In this document: positions 1 through 7,736 of the stretch, piece by piece
Layout of the letters: each line of letters starts with the position of its first letter
Position numbering within the stretch: position 1 is the stretch's first letter
Source of the DNA: Rickettsia typhi
GTDB taxonomy: Bacteria > Pseudomonadota > Alphaproteobacteria > Rickettsiales > UBA1997
DNA length: 61,420 nt
Direction: 5' to 3'
Assembly (NCBI GenBank): GCA_945862535.1
Contig: CAMAYG010000008.1
Location: 1 to 61,420 of the forward strand
Translations under genes and position numbers: made by a program
The notes under the pieces: generated by a model
Seen by the model: only the letters and a program-made list of their open reading frames with translations
Database searches by the model: none
Told to the model about the DNA's origin: nothing

Positions 1-39
1 CCCAAAACTCTTGATAATTAACGATAAAATAGGAAATTA

Positions 40-990
40 ATGGCAGTTCAAGTTATCACTAGAATTGATGACTTGGTTGATTTTTTAAAAACCAAACTGC
101 TATATATGAAACCTTTAAATATTTCTGAAGTAATAGGGCTTATTGATGACAATAAGCTTGAAGAATTGGGTAAGTTTACAAAGTTGATAAAGCTAACCAT
201 AAGATAACTGGTGCTTTCATATTAAAGAGTTTTGTCAGATCGGCATTACTCGGAAAGGCCAATTAGCCTCAGGTCAATTGAAGAAATGGTTAGTAATCTT
301 GCGGATTTATCGTCTTTGCTTAAATCTAAAAGTCAGCATCAGGCTAAAGTTGATCACAGCTCTATTGGCAAGAGATTAGAAAAATTAGAAGTGAATTATT
401 GCAGAGCTATCTATGAAGATTTGGTTTTAAAATTTAATGCTTTATTTAACAAATCAGAGCAAGAAAAACTGTACAGATTTGATTCAGCAATTATTAATCT
501 TTCAGGCAGAATGATTAAAGACAGCCTAAAAATAGGTGGTAAAATGGATGATAGTCAAATCAAGGTCAGTGTTGGCTTGAAGAATACTATTCCCGGTAGC
601 ATCAGATTCTGCAATACTCAAAGCGAAGCTAATGAAGATATCACTCTTCTTGCTGCTATAAAAGATGCTAAGCTGGAAGATGCTTGGATGTAGTGCAGAA
701 GGAATAACGCAGATGTATAAATCAAGATGGGACATTGAGGTATTTTTTAAATTCATCAAACAAAATTTGCAATTTAAACACCTCATCAGCCACAATAAAA
801 ATGGTATGAGTGCTTATATTTACTGCATCTTATTGCCGCAATTTTATTTGCTGTCTTTAAAAAATCAAACCAACTACAAGGTTTTAAAATACCATTACTG
901 CGTTTTACTCTATTGCTCGAAAAAGAGATCATCAAAGACCTGATTATACCGTCAGGAGGCAATCCAAAACTTGTAGAGGATAGGCTATGA
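40..990 (+). pseudogene. Degraded IS4-family (DDE) transposase
   Basis: This is the remains of an insertion-sequence transposase that would cut and paste its own element. Reading has to switch frame several times. An N-terminal piece starts with ATG at 40 and stops at 207. A second frame around 195-265 reads NHKITGAFILKSF. A third, 232-693, carries the first catalytic Asp in the context RFDSAIINLSG and the segment FCNTQSEANED. A fourth, 665 to about 830, carries the catalytic-Glu region YKSRWDIEVFFKFIKQNL, and a last shift near 830 continues to a TGA at 988-990 (ending GGNPKLVEDRL). The region with the second catalytic Asp is missing between about 690 and 700, so there is a central deletion as well as frameshifts. 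It cannot encode an active enzyme. The family call rests on the DDE-type motifs and their spacing. Confidence 0.8.
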
Positions 991-1085
991 TAGTTGATTT
1001 TAAAGGGCTTGAGGAACTTTCGACAGGTGTGGGGGCGATGGGCGGTTTTAGGCAGTTAATTCTCGCAAACTCTCTCTATCGTCAC

Positions 1086-1235
1086 CTTCGCGCGAAGATG
1101 ACGGCAGAAGGTGGATCTTCGCAAGCTTCCGTGCAGGATGACAAGGGAGGTAGATCCTGCAACTTCGTGCAGGATGACTACGGGGGGAGTGCCGTTATTA
1201 TCTATGGATCTTCGCGAGCTTCCGGGCGAAGATCC
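1086..1235. repeat. Cluster of small palindromic repeats
   Basis: At least two perfect hairpins are visible: 1154-1175 with 8-bp arms ATCCTGCA/TGCAGGAT, and 1206-1235 with 10-bp arms GGATCTTCGC/GCGAAGATCC. The words CTTCGC, GCAGGATGAC and AGCTTCCG recur between them, including a direct repeat of GTGCAGGATGAC at 1131 and 1168. Such short, relatively GC-rich palindromes in an A+T-rich genome resemble the dispersed palindromic elements of some alphaproteobacteria. I cannot assign them to a named family. Confidence 0.65.
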
Positions 1236-1353
1236 TGAGCGACAAAATAAATATTAAGAGCCTGTCGCAAATCAAATCAGAATTTAAATTTTAAATTATC
1301 AAGATTTTTAATAATTTTTAGAATTTTATTGGCTATAAGGCTTTATTTTGGAT

Positions 1354-1548
1354 TTATTTGACGAGTTTTTGTATTTGGCACAACAATCCCTGTCTTGATG
1401 TTACAAAACTCAGTTTTTGATCTGCAAGTTTTATTAGTCTTTTAAAGTTGAAGGCCAGTAAAATTAAAGGCCAGACTTTCCATAAAGATCTGGAACTGAC
1501 TTTTAGCAACTCCACGATATCTACTTTGTACCTCATCATCTTCGCACA
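1354..1548 (-). pseudogene. C-terminal remnant of a second transposase (IS5/IS1182-like?)
   Basis: The minus strand reads LWKVWPLILLAFNFKRLIKL, which resembles the C-terminal helix of IS5/IS1182-type transposases (an aliphatic stretch followed by FNLKRLVKL). Only about 60 residues are left. The upstream end merges into a palindrome at 1538-1561, so no start or catalytic region remains. Evidence is limited to this one motif-like segment. Confidence 0.35.
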
Positions 1549-1561
1549 AGCTTGCGAAGAT
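1538..1561. repeat. Palindromic repeat copy
   Basis: Inverted repeat with 9-bp arms ATCTTCGCA/TGCGAAGAT and a 6-base loop. It shares the ATCTTCGC word with the cluster at 1086-1235, so it is probably another copy of the same small element in a different context. Confidence 0.6.
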
Positions 1562-1644
1562 CCATAGCTCACCACAACCGTCATAATGCACGAAGTTGGT
1601 AAGGGTCTATAGAATTATAATAGATTGGCAAAGCGATAAACTTT

Positions 1645-2562
1645 TTAAATCATTGATTCTATTTCTTCCCAAGGTTTTAGAACCTGACTATTTTTAGCAA
1701 TAATCTTTGCTATTTTTGCTTCAAATGATTGATTGCTCATCTCTTTTTCTGTTTCTAGCCGCTCTATTGTAAGTTTATTTTTTATGGTTTTGGCAATTGT
1801 TTTATTGCCTTTTTCGATTGCTAATTTTAGCAAGGTAAATTTCTTGATTTGTGCATTTTCAAAAATAGACAAATCAAGCAATTGTTCAAAATCTATTTCT
1901 GATAATTTTTTTAAGGGGATTTTAGGCGATGGAAAGTCGTAGCAAAGTTGCCCCTCCATATTAGCATTTAAAAAAGGCTTTTGGTTTAAGAAAAAATTTA
2001 AATCTTTTATTTCGTAAAACCCCTGAACTAAATCAAGCATCAAAATAATACAAGACAAATTAAAATTTGCGGTAGACTTTACCAAATTTTGCACATTTCC
2101 CTTTTTTATGCTAAAAATATTTTTTGCTGCGGTCTTTATTTCTACTAAAAATTTAGTTTTGTTTTTTAGGGTTATTAGAATATCTGGGTCGGTTGATTTT
2201 AAACCAGAGATTTTTATTTCCTTGGTTTCATGATAATAAATAAAGTTATGATCTTGATCCTTGCCAAAAAACTCCGCATTTTCAACGAATTTATTATTTT
2301 TAAATAATTCGAGCATTAATTCTTCTACAAACCAGCCATAAATCATATTACGACCATATGCAATTCTATCTCTGCCCATTGCTGTTGGTGAGTTATAGCC
2401 CTTGTTTTTATGTTCAAGAAATTTGTTATATTTATCTTGGTAGTCAATTGCGATTGTTTTAAAAACAGGCTCTGATATTGTTTCTTTAAAAAGCATCTTA
2501 TATAAAATAGTGACCTCGTTAAGATCCATGTCCCTAAGACTTTTTAATGAATTTTTATTCAT
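1645..2562 (-). CDS. Type II restriction endonuclease (partner of the adjacent C5 methyltransferase)
   Basis: Predicted restriction enzyme of 305 residues that would cleave DNA lacking the cognate cytosine methylation. The family is not one I recognise by name. The function is inferred from position, since the gene starts 2 bases after the methyltransferase stop on the same strand, and from a PD-(D/E)XK-like core. Around residues 124-145 the protein reads STDPDILI followed by FLVEIKTA, giving the acidic-X(n)-E-I-K arrangement after a beta hairpin. The C-terminal quarter is Lys/Ile-rich and helical. Methyltransferase-first order is common and protects the host while the nuclease accumulates. 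Recognition sequence is unknown. A solo gene of another kind is possible but less likely given the tight coupling. Confidence 0.7.
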   Translation of the reverse strand: MNKNSLKSLRDMDLNEVTILYKMLFKETISEPVFKTIAIDYQDKYNKFLEHKNKGYNSPTAMGRDRIAYGRNMIYGWFVEELMLELFKNNKFVENAEFFGKDQDHNFIYYHETKEIKISGLKSTDPDILITLKNKTKFLVEIKTAAKNIFSIKKGNVQNLVKSTANFNLSCIILMLDLVQGFYEIKDLNFFLNQKPFLNANMEGQLCYDFPSPKIPLKKLSEIDFEQLLDLSIFENAQIKKFTLLKLAIEKGNKTIAKTIKNKLTIERLETEKEMSNQSFEAKIAKIIAKNSQVLKPWEEIESMI

Positions 2563-2564
2563 AA

Positions 2565-3605
2565 TTAAAACAATTTTAAATTATTATTCGTAAAATTCAA
2601 AATCTGCAGAGCTACCTGTCTTGCAAGCTCTGGAGGCACAGCATTGCCTATTTGGGTTCTGATGTCTTTATGGTTGCCGGCAAAAATAAAACTATCGGGG
2701 AAGGATTGTATTCTCATCGCTTCTCTTATTGTTAGAGCCCTTGTGTCTCTTGGATGAACATTATTTTGGCTAGAGATAGAATTAAAGCAAGTGGTGATTG
2801 CGGGGCTTGGCCTGTCCCACCAAATTCTTTTATAGGTTGTAGAATAGCCTTTTGCGGTCATGCCAGTGATATGTTTATAATTGTGAGCGGTTTCGCCTTC
2901 GGGCACCATATCTAGCCACTTTAGATGATTTTCATTATGCTTCATTGCAAAATGATAATGGTCGATTTTAGACTTTTCGCTACTTCTTAGGCTTTCTAAG
3001 TCAGAAATTACATTTCTTACTGTTTTTGCCTTATTTTTAGTAACTGGTTTGAGTTTGAGGCTTTTTCCTTCTTTGTTGCCAATTATTAAGATTCTTTTTC
3101 TGTCTTGAGCAACATTAAAATCTTTGGCTGAAATAAGGTTAATTTCGCATTGATAACCTATTTTACTGAATTCTTTTAAGATTAAATTGATGATTTTTTC
3201 TCCGCAATGATTTTTCATCGAGATTAAACCAGAAACATTTTCAAAAACAAACCAATTCGGCTTAATTATCGAGATAAACCTAATATATTCTTGCCATAAA
3301 TTGTTGCGAGGATCGTCTTTTTGCCTCTTGCCAGCAAGGCTAAAACCTTGACAAGGCGGACCACCAACCACAACTTCGATATCACCATATTGGTCTTTGA
3401 TTTTAATAATTTCTTCATTGCTAAGGTTTTCTAGGGGCGAACATATTGTTTTGGTGTGGGCTTTGTTGATTTTGATTGTTTCTAGTGCAATATTCCAAAT
3501 GTCTATTGCCAAAACATTGGTAAAACCGCCACTTTGTTCGAAGCCAGTAGAAAAGCCACCACAGCCAGAAAATATATCGATAATTTTATATTTTTTACTA
3601 TTCAT
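2565..3605 (-). CDS. DNA (cytosine-5) methyltransferase, type II R-M
   Basis: A 346-residue C5-cytosine DNA methyltransferase that transfers a methyl group from S-adenosylmethionine to cytosine within a specific site. All landmark motifs are visible in order: motif I IFSGCGGFSTGF near residue 11, motif IV with the catalytic Cys in GGPPCQGFS near residue 87, motif VI FENVSG, motif VIII QDRKRILIIGN, and the C-terminal motifs IX (REAMRIQSFPD) and X (QIGNAVPP). The target-recognition region lies between VIII and IX. Length is normal for the family. It is transcribed ahead of the endonuclease gene with a 2-base gap, forming a complete R-M unit beside transposase debris, which fits acquisition by transfer. 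Confidence 0.93.
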   Translation of the reverse strand: MNSKKYKIIDIFSGCGGFSTGFEQSGGFTNVLAIDIWNIALETIKINKAHTKTICSPLENLSNEEIIKIKDQYGDIEVVVGGPPCQGFSLAGKRQKDDPRNNLWQEYIRFISIIKPNWFVFENVSGLISMKNHCGEKIINLILKEFSKIGYQCEINLISAKDFNVAQDRKRILIIGNKEGKSLKLKPVTKNKAKTVRNVISDLESLRSSEKSKIDHYHFAMKHNENHLKWLDMVPEGETAHNYKHITGMTAKGYSTTYKRIWWDRPSPAITTCFNSISSQNNVHPRDTRALTIREAMRIQSFPDSFIFAGNHKDIRTQIGNAVPPELARQVALQILNFTNNNLKLF

Positions 3606-3679
3606 TGCCAGAAAATTTATTGGTAGAGATGATTATTAAATAAGGTTCTGATTGCTAAATTATTGCAATTAACTGAAGG

Positions 3680-4615
3680 CTAGTCTAGAATATTGTCGAC
3701 AAAGGCTTTGGCATCGAATTCTTGCAAGTCGTCAATTTTTTCGCCAACACCAATGGCAAAAATTGGTTTGTTAAATTTTTGAGCGATAGTAATTAGAGTT
3801 CCGCCTTTTGCGGTGCCGTCGAGCTTTGTAAAAATTAAACCATCGATTTTTACCGCCAAATCAAAAGCCTCGACCTGAGATTGGCTATTCTGCCCCGTAG
3901 TTGAGTCGATAATTAGAATATTATTATGCGGAGCGGTGCTATCTATTTTTTTAATAACCTTGTTGATTTTTATTAGCTCATCCATAAGATTTTGCTTATT
4001 TTGCAATCTTCCCGCGGTATCGATTAACAAAAAGTCGTATCCCTGTTCTTTTGCTAGGCTAAGAGCCCTAAATGCCACCGAAGCTGGCTCTTCCTGAGGC
4101 TTAATTGCAAGCACAATGTCCGAGCCAGATCTTTCTGCCCAATTGCTTAATTGTTCGCTAGCGGCGGCCCTGAAGGTGTCGCAGGCAGCGATAAGAACTT
4201 TCTGCTTTTGATTATTTAATCTTTGAGCAATTTTGCCGATAGTGGTGGTTTTTCCGGCTCCGTTAACTCCGTTAAAAATTATCACATTAGGCTTGATCTC
4301 GCTATTTATTGCTAAAGATTTCTCTTGAGGCAGTAGAATCTTTAACATTTCGTCTTTGATAAGAGCTTTTATTTGCAACACTTCGTCTTCATTATTGCTT
4401 TTGGCAAATTTATGATTTTTGATTTTTTTTATTATATCGCTGGTAATTTTATAGCCTAAATCGCTTGTTAGTAAGAGATCTTCGAGTTCGGCAATTGTTG
4501 CTTCATCGACCTTCTTTTTGCTAAAAATACCGCTAATTGCTGTGCCAACTGCATTGATATTAAATATTTTACCAAGAAGTGAGTTGTTGGTTTTTTTTTT
4601 AAAGAAATTAAGCAT
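3680..4615 (-). CDS. ftsY: Signal recognition particle receptor FtsY
   Basis: SRP receptor GTPase of 311 residues. It docks ribosome-nascent chain complexes carrying Ffh/SRP at the inner membrane so that membrane proteins are inserted co-translationally. An N domain (about residues 1-95) precedes the NG GTPase domain, with the P-loop GVNGAGKTTT at 116-125, DTFRAAA at 146-152, DTAGR at 199-203, DSTTGQN near 237 (usually DATTGQN) and TKLDG at 263-267. The long acidic A domain of E. coli FtsY is absent, as in many alphaproteobacteria; the N-terminal Phe-Phe-Lys-Lys-Lys stretch could serve as a membrane anchor. It lies between the R-M unit and the NlpD-like gene, which is transcribed in the same direction. 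Confidence 0.96.
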   Translation of the reverse strand: MLNFFKKKTNNSLLGKIFNINAVGTAISGIFSKKKVDEATIAELEDLLLTSDLGYKITSDIIKKIKNHKFAKSNNEDEVLQIKALIKDEMLKILLPQEKSLAINSEIKPNVIIFNGVNGAGKTTTIGKIAQRLNNQKQKVLIAACDTFRAAASEQLSNWAERSGSDIVLAIKPQEEPASVAFRALSLAKEQGYDFLLIDTAGRLQNKQNLMDELIKINKVIKKIDSTAPHNNILIIDSTTGQNSQSQVEAFDLAVKIDGLIFTKLDGTAKGGTLITIAQKFNKPIFAIGVGEKIDDLQEFDAKAFVDNILD

Positions 4616-4643
4616 TTAGATGGTTGAATTATGTATTTTGTAA

Positions 4644-5786
4644 TTATTGTGGATTTTTTAACTGATAAAGGCTTTTCACTATCTTTTTGCTATCGGCAAT
4701 ATGGACTTCTGGATCTAAGGCATCTCTACCGCGACGAATCGAAAAATATAATTGCGGTATCTTTGCATTGCCAGAGTTGCCAACCTCGGCAATTTTCTTA
4801 CCTTGGCTTACAGGGCTACCAATTTTTGCTAATATTTTGCCCAAATGCCCGTAAGCGGTTATCCAGCCATTTTGGTGCTTGATAATTATTAGGTTACCAT
4901 AGCCCTTGATTTGGTTACCAACATAAGCGATTGTGCCACTTTCGCTAGCCACAACATCGCTTGCAAGATTTGCTTTAATAACAATGCCATCATTATATAA
5001 TCCGCCTTCTTTTGGACCAAATTTGGAAATAATAGCACCTTTTGTTGGCATTGTAAATTGATAATCTTTTTTTGTGTCGTCGATGTCTTTATTTGCTTGA
5101 GCAGGGTTGTCTTGAATATTTTCTACAATAACACCGTTGTTATTTTGGTTGACGGAGCTAGGTAAATCGTTGCTTTCTACGATAGGTGAATTGTTTTTCT
5201 TTTGATTGCCTACTTCTTTATTGGTTCTGCTGAATTGAGAAATGCGAATTTTTTGCCCAATTTTTATGTTGGTATCAATTCCAAAATCGTTAAAAGCATA
5301 TAAATCGTTTATGGCAACCTGATATTGACGAGATATGCTATATATAGTTTCGCCACTTTTAACCTCGTGATATATTGGCTTCGGTAAAGATAAAACCATT
5401 CCGGCTTTTAGTAAATAAGGAGGTCTAAGGCTGTTTTCAACAATTAGATCGTTTAAAATTACAGAATGTTTCTTTGATAAGCTGTAGAGAGTGTCGCCTT
5501 CGTTAACAATTATTTGGTGCTTTTTTAGAGTGTTATTTTTTGAATCTTTTATTTCGACGATATTTGTTAATTGTCGCTCTTCTATTTTTGTAATTTCGGT
5601 GTTGGTGTTCTTCGCTTTTGCCGTTAATTGATCGGAGATTCCGAAGTATTTCGATTTATTATGCCAACTGTCTTTTGGGTATTTAATGTTGCCACGATTA
5701 ATTACTAAGGCCTTGTTTTGAGAGCATGAAGCAATAAAAATAGTAGTAAAGAGCCCAATAAAGGTAAAGATTTTTATTGATTGCAT
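4644..5786 (-). CDS. nlpD: NlpD/EnvC-like lipoprotein: two LysM domains and a degenerate M23 domain
   Basis: Probable envelope protein that activates a peptidoglycan amidase during cell separation. The N-terminus has a lipoprotein signal with lipobox FIAS and Cys21. LysM domains occupy about residues 91-134 and 139-182, followed by an Asn/Asp-rich linker and an M23 (LytM) domain at about 246-365. The metal-binding residues of true M23 endopeptidases are replaced: NDG at 265-267 where HxxxD is expected and LYFSI where LHFEI is expected, leaving only the His of AYGHL. Loss of zinc ligands is characteristic of NlpD/EnvC, which regulate rather than cut. The AmiC-type amidase at 18991 is a plausible partner. 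The naming is by architecture. Confidence 0.85.
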   Translation of the reverse strand: MQSIKIFTFIGLFTTIFIASCSQNKALVINRGNIKYPKDSWHNKSKYFGISDQLTAKAKNTNTEITKIEERQLTNIVEIKDSKNNTLKKHQIIVNEGDTLYSLSKKHSVILNDLIVENSLRPPYLLKAGMVLSLPKPIYHEVKSGETIYSISRQYQVAINDLYAFNDFGIDTNIKIGQKIRISQFSRTNKEVGNQKKNNSPIVESNDLPSSVNQNNNGVIVENIQDNPAQANKDIDDTKKDYQFTMPTKGAIISKFGPKEGGLYNDGIVIKANLASDVVASESGTIAYVGNQIKGYGNLIIIKHQNGWITAYGHLGKILAKIGSPVSQGKKIAEVGNSGNAKIPQLYFSIRRGRDALDPEVHIADSKKIVKSLYQLKNPQ

Positions 5787-5875
5787 ATTTTGAGTAATTA
5801 TGTTAAAATAATTTAAGCTTTATAAAGACTTCGCTAGCTAAATTTGTGTTAATAATCAACTAACCAATCTAAATA

Positions 5876-6937
5876 ATGACCGTATTGTTTATAGCAACTA
5901 TATTGCTAGTTTTTGCCATTGGAAGCTGTTTCGGCTCTTTTGCTACTTTTGTTAGTTATCGCTATTTTGCAGAAGAAAATCAACAAAATCAAGAGCTAAA
6001 GCAAAATTTTTTATCGGCAGACAGTAATTATAGTAAAAAAAACTTAATAAATATTTTTAAAGATGCTTTAACAAGCCGTTCTATTTGCCCGAATTGCCGT
6101 TATCAGTTAAAGCTTATTAGCCTAATTCCAATATTTTCTTGGTTTTACCAGAAAAGAAAATGTCTTAACTGCAAGGTTTTTATTAGCTGTCGCTACCCCA
6201 TAATTGAAGTAATTAGTGCTTTATTGTTCATTGCTGTTTTTATAATTTTCTTATTTAACAATAATATAACTATTACTCTAATCCTCGATAATAATTGGTT
6301 TTCTTACGATAGAAATATTGAAAAATTAATAAAAATAAACAACTGGAACCTTTGGCAATATTGGCTTTTATTCTGGTTTGCTCTTGTGATTGCTATTGGC
6401 GATTGGGAGCATTTTATCATACCAAAATCTTGGCAAATCATATTTTTATTATTGGTTCTTATAATAAAAATAACAATTTTGGAGCCGTCAATAGCCGTTA
6501 TCGACAAAACAATATTTTACAAAATAACGGATCTCGTAAATTCACAAAGATTTGTTGACACCCTTTTGTCTGCTATTGCCTATCCTGCTTTTTTTGCAAC
6601 TATAGGCTTTTTAGTAAGCTATTTTTTTGCCAAACCTGCAATTGGCATTGACGACATCAGGCTATTATTTGCCATTGGTTTCTTCTTGCCTATACAACTA
6701 ATTTTTGTTTTTACCGCATTATCTGGCTTCTTTGGGTTAATTACTGGTTTAATATTTTATTTGATAGAGAAAAAGAGAATGGCAAAGTTAGATATTGAAA
6801 ATAATAAACACTCTGACCAAATACAAGAAAATTTTAACTTCTCAAATTGTGAAAATTTTGTTTTCCCTTTTGCTCCGGCTCTGCTTGTTTCTATGCTCTT
6901 ATGCTGGTTTTTGGCTAATTATTTATTGTTGGAATAG
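5876..6937 (+). CDS. Prepilin peptidase (A24 family, PilD/GspO-like)
   Basis: Polytopic inner-membrane aspartic peptidase of 353 residues that would remove leader peptides from type IV prepilins or pseudopilins and may N-methylate the new end. The N-terminal membrane segment carries the GSCFGSFATFVSYR signature. The cytoplasmic zinc-type loop has C71-x2-C74 and C96-x2-C99. Both A24 catalytic positions are present: D176 in IGDWEHFIIP, and the GIDDIRLL motif at 257-264, which corresponds to GxGD with a changed third residue. The loop between the first membrane segment and the Cys motif is longer than usual. It is convergent with alaS (3 bases between stop codons). No pilin genes are in the window. 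Confidence 0.8.
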   Translation: MTVLFIATILLVFAIGSCFGSFATFVSYRYFAEENQQNQELKQNFLSADSNYSKKNLINIFKDALTSRSICPNCRYQLKLISLIPIFSWFYQKRKCLNCKVFISCRYPIIEVISALLFIAVFIIFLFNNNITITLILDNNWFSYDRNIEKLIKINNWNLWQYWLLFWFALVIAIGDWEHFIIPKSWQIIFLLLVLIIKITILEPSIAVIDKTIFYKITDLVNSQRFVDTLLSAIAYPAFFATIGFLVSYFFAKPAIGIDDIRLLFAIGFFLPIQLIFVFTALSGFFGLITGLIFYLIEKKRMAKLDIENNKHSDQIQENFNFSNCENFVFPFAPALLVSMLLCWFLANYLLLE

Positions 6938-6940
6938 CAA

Positions 6941-7735
6941 TTATTTTGCTTTAGCAACAATATTTTCTATTTCGGTAATTATATCACAAAAAACATCGGT
7001 TGCATAATTGTCGGTTTTACCTTGCATAACGGAAGCAATTCTCTCTAGGCCCATCCCTGTATCGATTGATGGCTTTGGTAGTGGTAATTTTTTGCCATTC
7101 GCCTCTTTGTTAAATTGCATAAAAACCAAATTCCAGATCTCGACGAAGCGGTCGCCATCCTGATCTTTAGAGCCCGGAGGCCCCCCGGCAATCTCGCTAC
7201 CGTAATCGTAAAATATTTCTGAGCACGGTCCACAAGGACCAACTTCGCCCATCGACCAAAAATTATCATCGGTATCGATTGAAATAATCTTTTCTTCTGG
7301 CAAATTAGCAATTTTTTGCCACAAAGATTTTGCCTCCAAGTCTTGATGATAATAAGTAACTAACAGTTTCTGCGGATTAATTGCTAGTTCTTTAGTAAGA
7401 AAGTCCCAGGCAAAGAAAATTGCTTCTTCCTTAAAATAGTCGCCAAAAGAAAAATTGCCTAGCATTTCAAAGAAGGTGTGGTGTCTTGCGGTATGGCCAA
7501 CATTGTCGAGATCGTTATGTTTACCGCCAGCCCTTAGGCATTTTTGTGAAGTGGCAACTCTTTTAAACTTTGGGGTTTCAACTCCAGTAAAATAATTCTT
7601 AAATTGATTCATTCCGGCATTGCTAAAAAGCAAAGTTGCATCATTGTGAGGTATCAAGGAGCTTGATGGCAAAATTTGATGATCGTTTCTAGCAAAATAG
7701 CCAAGAAAACTACTGCGAATATCGTTAGTTAGCAT
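6941..7735 (-). CDS. alaS: Alanyl-tRNA synthetase, N-terminal catalytic fragment only
   Basis: This encodes the first 264 residues of AlaRS, which charges tRNA-Ala; a full protein is about 870 residues. The class II aminoacylation core is intact: the start [16 protein letters not shown], motif 2 around [19 protein letters not shown], and motif 3 [10 protein letters not shown] near residue 230. The frame then ends with TAA just after the core, near where the tRNA-recognition helical domain should begin. The editing domain (HxxxH) and C-Ala domain are missing. The gene starts 1 base after fadJ and its stop is 3 bases from the convergent prepilin peptidase stop, so nothing is left of the remainder here. 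It is either a truncated pseudogene with another alaS elsewhere, or half of a split enzyme. Confidence 0.88.
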   Translation of the reverse strand: MLTNDIRSSFLGYFARNDHQILPSSSLIPHNDATLLFSNAGMNQFKNYFTGVETPKFKRVATSQKCLRAGGKHNDLDNVGHTARHHTFFEMLGNFSFGDYFKEEAIFFAWDFLTKELAINPQKLLVTYYHQDLEAKSLWQKIANLPEEKIISIDTDDNFWSMGEVGPCGPCSEIFYDYGSEIAGGPPGSKDQDGDRFVEIWNLVFMQFNKEANGKKLPLPKPSIDTGMGLERIASVMQGKTDNYATDVFCDIITEIENIVAKAK

Positions 7736-7736
7736 T

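Larger units (their letters stand above)
991..1644. other. Gene-free stretch with palindromes and transposase debris
   Basis: I see no credible gene in these roughly 650 bases. They hold a cluster of short inverted repeats rich in GGATCTTCGC and GCAGGATGAC words, a possible insertion-sequence end (GAGCCTGTCGCAAATC at 1259-1274, unconfirmed), and a minus-strand transposase remnant. Short open frames here on the plus strand are created by the repeats (Ser-Ser-Arg-Ala-Ser and Gln-Asp-Asp-type peptides) and do not look like proteins. Confidence 0.6.

Noticed and set aside
987-1238. 83-residue plus-strand frame after the transposase
   Set aside because: It is made of palindromic repeat DNA and has no protein-like composition or homology that I can see.
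4644-5786. Active M23 endopeptidase
   Set aside because: Two of the expected metal-binding positions are Asn and Tyr, so a non-catalytic activator of the NlpD/EnvC type is the better call.
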